NCBI GenBank assembly: GCA_035687725.1
Contig: DASRVB010000296.1
Coordinates: forward strand, 1 to 13,045
Length of the DNA stretch: 13,045 nucleotides
Source of the DNA: JAICNR01 sp035687725
GTDB lineage: Bacteria > Gemmatimonadota > Gemmatimonadetes > JACCXV01 > JAHWKZ01
Direction: 5' to 3'
Made by a program: the position numbers and the translations under genes. The notes beneath the pieces are model-generated. The model was given only the letters and a program-made list of their open reading frames with translations. It had not been told where the DNA came from and did no database searches. This document shows positions 1-4,913 of the stretch, piece by piece (position 1 is the first letter of the stretch; the number at the start of each line of letters is the position of its first letter).

Positions 1-18
1 CTACATTTTCAGTCTGTT

Positions 19-94
19 TGGCCCGTGGTGTAATTGGCAACACGCTTGACTCTGGATCAAGAGACTCCTGGTTCGAGTCCAGGCGGGCCAACCA
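19..94 (+). tRNA. tRNA-Gln (anticodon CTG), CCA encoded
   Basis: The full cloverleaf can be folded by eye. The acceptor stem is 19-25 with 84-90 (7 bp, opening with the U1-A72 pair typical of glutamine tRNAs), and the D arm is 28-43. The anticodon stem is 45-49 with 57-61 around a 7-base loop carrying CTG at 52-54 after the invariant T. The T arm is 67-83 with loop TTCGAGT. The discriminator base is A91 and the CCA end is encoded at 92-94. It decodes CAG glutamine codons. The sequence upstream is T-rich, and TACATT at 2-7 could be a -10 box, but the -35 region lies outside the window. Confidence 0.97.
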
Positions 95-101
95 GTCGAT
101 G

Positions 102-124
102 CGGGGAGCGGGGTCCGCTCCCCG
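102..124 (+). terminator. Hairpin downstream of tRNA-Gln, probable terminator
   Basis: A perfect 10-bp GC-rich stem (102-111 with 115-124) closes on a 3-base loop and is followed by TTCGTTCGTCT. It starts 7 bases after the tRNA CCA end, so it fits an intrinsic terminator for the tRNA transcript. The T tract is interrupted, so termination may be partial and could let some transcription continue into the gene at 203. Confidence 0.6.
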
Positions 125-147
125 TTCGTTCGTCTCCATACAAGGAG

Positions 148-171
148 AACGTGCCTCTGCCGGGGCACGTT
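148..171 (+). promoter_or_regulatory. Inverted repeat in the leader of the 203-4889 operon
   Basis: An 8-bp perfect inverted repeat, AACGTGCC at 148-155 and GGCACGTT at 164-171, has an 8-base loop. It lies 31 bases before the start of the first operon gene. It could be an operator for a dimeric repressor or an RNA hairpin in the 5' leader. I do not recognise it as a known riboswitch or a named operator, and no clear -35/-10 pair can be placed beside it. Confidence 0.35.
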
Positions 172-187
172 TAACCCAACGCCCCCC

Positions 188-195
188 AGGGAGAG
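188..195 (+). promoter_or_regulatory. Ribosome binding site for the gene at 203
   Basis: AGGGAGAG lies 7 bases before the ATG at 203. It is the clearest Shine-Dalgarno sequence in the window and supports that start codon. Confidence 0.7.
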
Positions 196-202
196 CCACG
201 CT

Positions 203-853
203 ATGCGCACGACCGCCGTGAAGTTGGTCCTTTTCGGGACCGTCCTCCTCGCGCCAGCCATGGGGCGTGCCCAGACGGCCCCCGCATTCGAGGGAGGCAC
301 GCTCGACGTCAGCTCCGAGTGGGTGGGGCAGGACCGCGGGGACGGAAGCGGCAGCTACCGACTCACGACCCGGGTGACGGACGACCGGGCGGGGTGGACG
401 ATCCAGCACGAGCTGGCCGCCGAGCGGGCGCCGGATCTGGCGCTGACGTCGACTGAGTCGTTGAAGGTTTTGCAGGGCGACGAGGAGATGGCGAGCGCGG
501 AGTCCGATCCTGCCGCGCTGGGCCAGTGGGCCGATCCAGCGGTCGCCTACGCGATCCCTTTCGACGTGGAGTTCAACACCGACCCGCGCAAGTCCTACCG
601 GCCGCGCCAGAAGCAGGTGGAGGAGCTGGTGCGCTCGGCGTCGCCGGAGGCCCGCGTCTCGACCCGTTCGGCCTCGGACGGCCGCACCAGCGCGACGGTC
701 GAGATCCCCGGCGTCCTGCCGGTCGCCGAGCTCGCCCGGCAGTTCGTCGGGATCCGGCAGGCGTTCCGGGACGCCGACGTGGGCCTCGCGAAGCTCCAGA
801 TCGAGGGGCAAGCCGATACCTCGGCCAGCGCGGAGGCCGCCTCCGCTCAGTGA
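203..853 (+). CDS. Exported protein of unknown function, first gene of the trxB-tdh-kbl operon
   Basis: This encodes a 216-residue protein that I do not recognise. The N-terminus looks like a Sec signal peptide: basic residues at 2-7, a hydrophobic core at about 8-20, and a plausible signal peptidase I site after Ala23 (Gly-Arg-Ala before Gln). The mature part is hydrophilic and contains no cysteine. Residues 30-75 look beta-rich, the middle is acidic (about 90-125), a basic stretch lies around 125-140, and the last 20 residues are low-complexity Ala/Ser/Glu. It should therefore be periplasmic or secreted. The start is supported by a strong ribosome binding site at 188-195. The stop codon overlaps the GTG start of trxB by 4 bases, which implies coupled translation although the two products would sit in different compartments. 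A small periplasmic lipid- or envelope-related role is possible but has no direct support. Confidence 0.8.
   Translation: MRTTAVKLVLFGTVLLAPAMGRAQTAPAFEGGTLDVSSEWVGQDRGDGSGSYRLTTRVTDDRAGWTIQHELAAERAPDLALTSTESLKVLQGDEEMASAESDPAALGQWADPAVAYAIPFDVEFNTDPRKSYRPRQKQVEELVRSASPEARVSTRSASDGRTSATVEIPGVLPVAELARQFVGIRQAFRDADVGLAKLQIEGQADTSASAEAASAQ
830..846 (+). promoter_or_regulatory. Hairpin enclosing the trxB ribosome binding site
   Basis: GCGGAGG at 830-836 pairs perfectly with CCTCCGC at 840-846 across a 3-base loop. The 5' arm contains GGAGG (832-836), the only Shine-Dalgarno-like sequence before the trxB GTG at 850, though its 13-base spacing is long. The hairpin sits inside the last codons of the upstream gene, so ribosomes finishing that gene would melt it. 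This would make trxB translation depend on translation of its neighbour. Confidence 0.45.
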
Positions 854-1827
854 CGGAGAGCTCAGCGGCCGTCGAGAACGTCGTCATCCTGGGATCGGGG
901 TGCGCCGGTCTCACGGCGGCGATCTACGCGGCGCGCGCCAACCTCGAGCCGCTCGTCGTGATGGGAGTCGAGTCGGGGGGTCAGCTCTCGCTGACGACCG
1001 AGGTCGAGAACTACCCGGGCTTTCCCGAAGGCATTCTCGGACCCGAGCTGATCGATCGCATGCGCCGACAGGCGAAGCGGTTCGGCGCCCGCTTCGTGGC
1101 CGGTGACGCCACCGCCGTGGACCTTTCGGTGCGACCGTTCGTAGTCGAGATCGAGGGAGAACCCCGCCGGACGCGGACCCTCGTAGTGTGCTCCGGCGCG
1201 AGCGCGCGGATGCTGGACGTCCCCGGCGAGCGGCGTCTCGTCGGACACGGCGTATCGACTTGCGCGACCTGCGACGGCGCGTTCTTCCGCGATCAGGAGG
1301 TGATCGTCGTCGGCGGTGGGGACAGCGCGATGGAGGAGGCGCTGTTCCTCACGCGGTTCGCGCGCCGAGTCTACGTCGTCCACCGGCGTGACGAGCTTCG
1401 CGCGAGCAAGATCATGCAGGAGCGGGCTTTTTCCAACGAGAAGATCGAGTTCCTCTGGAACACGCACGTCACCGAGGTCCTCGGAGAAAGTCAGGTAGAG
1501 AGCGTCCGACTCTGGAACCACGAATCGGGGGAGCGGTGGGAGATGAAGGTGGACGGGGTCTTCGTCGCCATCGGCCACATCCCCAACACCGCGATCTTCG
1601 AGAACCAGCTCGAGATGGATGCCCAGGGGTACCTGGTTCCCCAGAATCCGGGACGCTCGTTGACCCAGGTAGAGGGCGTCTTCGTCGGCGGCGACGTGCA
1701 CGACCACGTCTACCGGCAGGCGGTGACCGCCGCTGGCGCCGGCTGCAAGGCCGCGATGGATGCCGAGCGCTACCTCGAGCGGGTCGGGGTGGCCCCCTCC
1801 AGGGTCGCCGGCGCGTCCTCGAGATGA
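850..1827 (+). CDS. trxB: Thioredoxin reductase (NADPH), TrxB
   Basis: This is a low-molecular-weight flavoprotein of the cytoplasm that passes electrons from NADPH through FAD and a redox disulfide to thioredoxin. It has 325 residues, close to the usual 310-320. Domains in order are the FAD-binding fold with GSGCAG at 15-20, the NADPH domain with the redox motif CATC at 138-141 (VSTCATCDG context), the nucleotide loop GGGDSA at 155-160 and the NADPH-phosphate-binding HRR at 178-180, then the C-terminal FAD segment with GGD at 280-282. The GTG at 850 is chosen because the protein then begins just before the FAD-binding strand; it overlaps the preceding stop. An oddity is Cys18 in the FAD loop, where most family members have proline. 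The last 15 residues after the conserved C-terminal helix are not conserved in the family. The stop overlaps the ATG of tdh. Confidence 0.96.
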   Translation: MTESSAAVENVVILGSGCAGLTAAIYAARANLEPLVVMGVESGGQLSLTTEVENYPGFPEGILGPELIDRMRRQAKRFGARFVAGDATAVDLSVRPFVVEIEGEPRRTRTLVVCSGASARMLDVPGERRLVGHGVSTCATCDGAFFRDQEVIVVGGGDSAMEEALFLTRFARRVYVVHRRDELRASKIMQERAFSNEKIEFLWNTHVTEVLGESQVESVRLWNHESGERWEMKVDGVFVAIGHIPNTAIFENQLEMDAQGYLVPQNPGRSLTQVEGVFVGGDVHDHVYRQAVTAAGAGCKAAMDAERYLERVGVAPSRVAGASSR

Positions 1828-2936
1828 CGAGCATGCAGGCAGTCGTGAAGGTCGACGAGCGGGAGGGGCGCGAGGGAACCGAGGTTCGCGAGGTCGCGGT
1901 TCCCGAGCCCGGCGAGGGCGAGGTCCGGTTCAAGGTCCGCGCGACCGCGATCTGCGGCTCCGACCGTCACATCTATCACTGGGACCCCACCGTCCGGGAC
2001 ATGGTCGTGCCGCCGCGGATCTACGGTCACGAATTCTGCGGCGAGATCGACGCAGTCGGCGCCCAGGCGGGTCGCTCGGATCTGCGCGAAGGCGATTACG
2101 CCTCCGCGGAGATGCACGTGACGTGCGGCACATGCCGGCAGTGCCGCGCCGGCGACGGCCACGTATGCCGCAACACCCGGATCATCGGCTTCCATGCCGA
2201 CGGCTCGTTCGCCGACTACGTGATCGTGCCCGCGCGGAACGTCGTGCGACTCGACCGTGCGGTCGTCCCGCTGGCGATCGGGGCCTTCCTCGACGCGCTC
2301 GGAAACGCGGTCCACACCGTGCAGGACCATGACCTCGAGGGTGCTTCGGTCGCCGTCACGGGGTATGGGCCGATCGGCGCCATGGCGGCGGCGATCGCGC
2401 ACCACGAAGGCGCTGCGCGGATCTACCTGATCGACGTCAGTCAGAAGGCGATCGCGCAGGCCGAGCGGTGGCGGAGGACGGCGGGGGCCGACAACGTGAC
2501 CGTTCTGAGGACGGGACGCGAGGAAGCGGCGGCAGTCGGGGAGCGCATCCGGGACGAGACCGGCGGCGGCGTGGATCTGGTACTGGAGATGTCGGGCGCC
2601 GAGGCCGCGATCAACCAGGCGCTCCGGATCGCGCGCATGGGGGGCGCCGTGTCGCTGCTCGGGATCCCGACGACCGAAGCGGTGACGATCGAGCGCTTCG
2701 CCGGGGACCTGATCTTCAAGGGCCTGTCCCTGCAGGCGATCATCGGCCGGCGGATCTTCTCGACCTGGGATCGGATGCTGGAGCTCCTGGCGGATGGTCT
2801 CGATCTTCGGCCGTTGGTCTCCCGCGAGTACGACGGGCTGGATGCGTTCATCGAGGGGATGGAGGCGTTCGACGCCCACGAAGCCCTGAAGGTGGTTTTC
2901 TATCCGCATGGGAAGAATGGCGGCGAACATGCATGA
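1824..2936 (+). CDS. tdh: L-threonine 3-dehydrogenase, zinc-dependent MDR family
   Basis: It oxidises L-threonine with NAD+ to 2-amino-3-ketobutyrate in the cytosol, the substrate of the next gene product. The 370-residue protein aligns along its length with E. coli Tdh from memory. Visible features are the catalytic zinc ligands Cys44, His69 and Glu70 (ICGSD and GHE), the structural zinc lobe Cys101, Cys104, Cys107 and Cys115, the Tdh-typical GNAVHT at 160-165, the Rossmann loop GYGPIG at 180-185, EMSGA at 255-259 and the C-terminal GRRIFSTW region at 308-315. The ATG at 1824 overlaps the trxB stop (ATGA); a second ATG at 1833 is equally near the conserved start and cannot be excluded. No clear ribosome binding site is present, so coupling to trxB is likely. 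A different MDR polyol dehydrogenase is the alternative, but the kbl neighbour argues strongly for Tdh. Confidence 0.94.
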   Translation: MTSMQAVVKVDEREGREGTEVREVAVPEPGEGEVRFKVRATAICGSDRHIYHWDPTVRDMVVPPRIYGHEFCGEIDAVGAQAGRSDLREGDYASAEMHVTCGTCRQCRAGDGHVCRNTRIIGFHADGSFADYVIVPARNVVRLDRAVVPLAIGAFLDALGNAVHTVQDHDLEGASVAVTGYGPIGAMAAAIAHHEGAARIYLIDVSQKAIAQAERWRRTAGADNVTVLRTGREEAAAVGERIRDETGGGVDLVLEMSGAEAAINQALRIARMGGAVSLLGIPTTEAVTIERFAGDLIFKGLSLQAIIGRRIFSTWDRMLELLADGLDLRPLVSREYDGLDAFIEGMEAFDAHEALKVVFYPHGKNGGEHA

Positions 2937-4116
2937 CGAGCTCCTGAACCACCTCGAGAACGAGCTCGACGAGCTCCGCGAGGCGGGCACGTACAAGGTA
3001 GAGCGCGAGCTCGAAGGTCCGCAGGACGCCGGCGTGGAGGTCGGCGGGCGCGAAGTCATCATGCTGACCTCGAACAACTACCTGGGTCTTGCAAATCATC
3101 CGCGCATCCGCCAGGCCGCCCGGGACGCCATCGAGGTGTGGGGGTTCGGCATGGCGTCGGTGCGCTTCATCTGCGGGACCGACTCCCTGCACCTGGCGCT
3201 CGAACGGCGGATCGCCGACTTCTTCGAGGCCGAGGACGCGATCCTGTACACTTCCTGCTGGAACGCCAACGAGGCCCTGTTCGCCACGATCCTGGACGAG
3301 CAGGACGCCGTCTTCTCCGACGAGCTGAATCACGCCTCGATCATCGACGGGATCCGGCTCTGCAAGGCGAGCCGCCATCGCTACCCGCATGCCGATCTGG
3401 ACGCGCTCGCCGAGTTGCTCGCGAAAGACGAGTCGCGTCATCGCGTCGTCGTCACCGACGGGGTCTTCTCGATGGAGGGGGAGCTGGCGGATATCCCGGG
3501 CCTGCTGGAGCTGTGCGGGAAGGAGCGGGCGCTCCTCGTCGTCGACGACTCGCACGCCACCGGCGTGCTGGGTGCGCGCGGCCGCGGGACCGCCGAGGAG
3601 CAGGGCGTCCACGGCAGGGTTCCGGTGACGACCGGCACGCTCGGCAAGGCGCTCGGCGGTGCGGCGGGTGGATTCGTCACCGGGCCACGGCCGGTCGTGG
3701 AGATCCTGCGACAGCGGTCGCGCCCGTACCTGTTCTCCAACGCCCTGCCCCCGATGATCGTGGCGGCATCCCTGGCGGCCTTCGACATCCTGGACCAGGA
3801 GCCGGCGCGCGTGGAGCGGCTCCGGGAGAACACGCGCTGGTTCCGGCAGGCGCTCAGCGAACGGGGTTTCGACGTGCGGGAGGGCATCCACCCCGTGGTG
3901 CCGGTGATCGTGGGAGACACGGCACTCGCCATCCGGCTCTCCAACGAGCTGTTCGAGCGCGGCGTGTACGTGTCGGGCTTCGGGTTCCCCGTCGTTCCGC
4001 AGGGGGAGGCGCGCCTGAGATGCCAGATATCCGCGGCCCACTCGCGCGAGGAGCTGGAGCGCGCCGTCGCGGCCATCGCCGGGGTCGGCGCGTCCGCGGG
4101 GGTGATCGCGGCATGA
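2929..4116 (+). CDS. kbl: 2-amino-3-ketobutyrate CoA ligase (glycine C-acetyltransferase)
   Basis: This PLP enzyme of the alpha-oxoamine synthase family cleaves 2-amino-3-ketobutyrate with CoA into glycine and acetyl-CoA. It has 395 residues against about 398 in E. coli Kbl, and aligns with it from the first residues. Diagnostic Kbl blocks are NNYLGLANHP at 49-58, GFGMASVRFICGT at 72-84, LNHASIIDG at 133-141, the PLP-contacting DDSHATG at 206-212, the Schiff-base lysine Lys240 in TGTLGKALGG, and RQRSRPYLFSN after it. The ATG at 2929 is preferred over in-frame ATGs at 2908 and 2917 because it matches the family N-terminus and has GGAAGA at 2911-2916 upstream, though that spacing is long. It overlaps tdh by 8 bases. 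The FICGT and RSRPYLFSN blocks favour Kbl over BioF, HemA or serine palmitoyltransferase. Confidence 0.96.
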   Translation: MHDELLNHLENELDELREAGTYKVERELEGPQDAGVEVGGREVIMLTSNNYLGLANHPRIRQAARDAIEVWGFGMASVRFICGTDSLHLALERRIADFFEAEDAILYTSCWNANEALFATILDEQDAVFSDELNHASIIDGIRLCKASRHRYPHADLDALAELLAKDESRHRVVVTDGVFSMEGELADIPGLLELCGKERALLVVDDSHATGVLGARGRGTAEEQGVHGRVPVTTGTLGKALGGAAGGFVTGPRPVVEILRQRSRPYLFSNALPPMIVAASLAAFDILDQEPARVERLRENTRWFRQALSERGFDVREGIHPVVPVIVGDTALAIRLSNELFERGVYVSGFGFPVVPQGEARLRCQISAAHSREELERAVAAIAGVGASAGVIAA

Positions 4117-4889
4117 GCGACGTCTGCGGCAGCGGCGGCGTCGAGCTTACGGCGACCCACAGCGTCACGGTCCAGCGGTTCGTGCTGAACTCGTTCCTCA
4201 CCAATGGCTTCGTCATCCGCGACAACGATACGGGGGCGCTGGCGATCGTGGACCCCGGAGACCGGATCGACGACCTGGCGCAGGCGGCGGAGGAGTGGGG
4301 AGGCGACGTACGCTGGATCCTCGTGACCCACTGCCATCCCGATCACTGCGCAGGCGTCGGCCGGATCGCGGATATGGTCGGCGGGGAGGTCGTGGGTCCT
4401 CCGGCGGGTCCGTATCAGGTGGACCGGCCGGTCTCGGGCGGCGAGGCGCTAGACTTCGGCGCGCGATCGATCCTCGTCTCGGCGACCCCCGGGCACACCG
4501 CCGACAGCGTGAGCTACCAGATCGACGAGCACATCTTCGTCGGCGACTTCCTGTTCCGGCTGTGCAGCGGCCGCACGGACGGCGAGGACGCGAGCACGGA
4601 GGAGCTCTTCGAAACCGTGCGCGAGGTGTTCGACGACCTGCCCGACGATACGATCCTGTGGTGCGGCCACGGGCCGCCTTCCACGGTGGGCGAGGAGAAG
4701 GCCGCGAACCCGTTCTGGCGCGTGGCGCTGTCGGATACCGATCCGGCGCCGGTGGACGAGGTCCGCTACCGGGGCCGGACGGTCCCGGTGCTGGCCTGGG
4801 CCGCCGACTACGATGGGGGGAGGAAGGCCCTCCTGCGTCTGGCGGACGGCTCGAACGTGATCGTGCCGGGCTCGCAAGTCGCCGGCTGA
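4113..4889 (+). CDS. Metallo-beta-lactamase-fold hydrolase (glyoxalase II-like) with C-terminal extension
   Basis: This is a 258-residue cytosolic MBL-fold hydrolase. The two-metal site is complete: HCHPDH at 73-78 (His73, His75, Asp77, His78), His128 in PGHT, Asp145 in VGD and His186 in GHGPPSTVGEE. This layout is that of glyoxalase II-like and related thioester or persulfide hydrolases; the substrate cannot be read from the sequence. After the MBL core comes a tail of about 50 residues (208-258) with short predicted strands ending in a DGSNVIVPGS segment, resembling a small beta-barrel; I do not recognise it as a named domain. The ATG overlaps the kbl stop (ATGA), with a G-rich stretch at 4098-4102 as a possible ribosome binding site. 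Its place after tdh-kbl suggests a role in handling by-products or CoA thioesters of threonine breakdown, which is inference. Confidence 0.88.
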   Translation: MSDVCGSGGVELTATHSVTVQRFVLNSFLTNGFVIRDNDTGALAIVDPGDRIDDLAQAAEEWGGDVRWILVTHCHPDHCAGVGRIADMVGGEVVGPPAGPYQVDRPVSGGEALDFGARSILVSATPGHTADSVSYQIDEHIFVGDFLFRLCSGRTDGEDASTEELFETVREVFDDLPDDTILWCGHGPPSTVGEEKAANPFWRVALSDTDPAPVDEVRYRGRTVPVLAWAADYDGGRKALLRLADGSNVIVPGSQVAG

Positions 4890-4913
4890 GGCCGGCCCGC
4901 AGCGCTGTCTCCT

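Noticed and set aside
526..849. Upstream extension of the trxB frame to an ATG at 526
   Set aside because: The extra 108 residues overlap the exported-protein gene out of frame, are Arg/Gly/Pro-rich and match nothing; the GTG at 850 fits the family N-terminus.
1770..3077. Long minus-strand open frame antisense to tdh (435 codons)
   Set aside because: It lies opposite a clearly recognised gene, its translation shows no family motifs and is rich in Arg, Pro and Asp as expected from the complement of GC-rich codons.
2929..4116. Assignment of the PLP enzyme as BioF, HemA or serine palmitoyltransferase
   Set aside because: The sequence blocks match Kbl specifically and tdh lies immediately upstream.
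4881..4896. GCCGGC-TGAG-GCCGGC inverted repeat at the end of the MBL gene, considered as a terminator
   Set aside because: Each arm is itself palindromic, the stem is only 6 bp and no T tract follows; the next gene starts 18 bases later.
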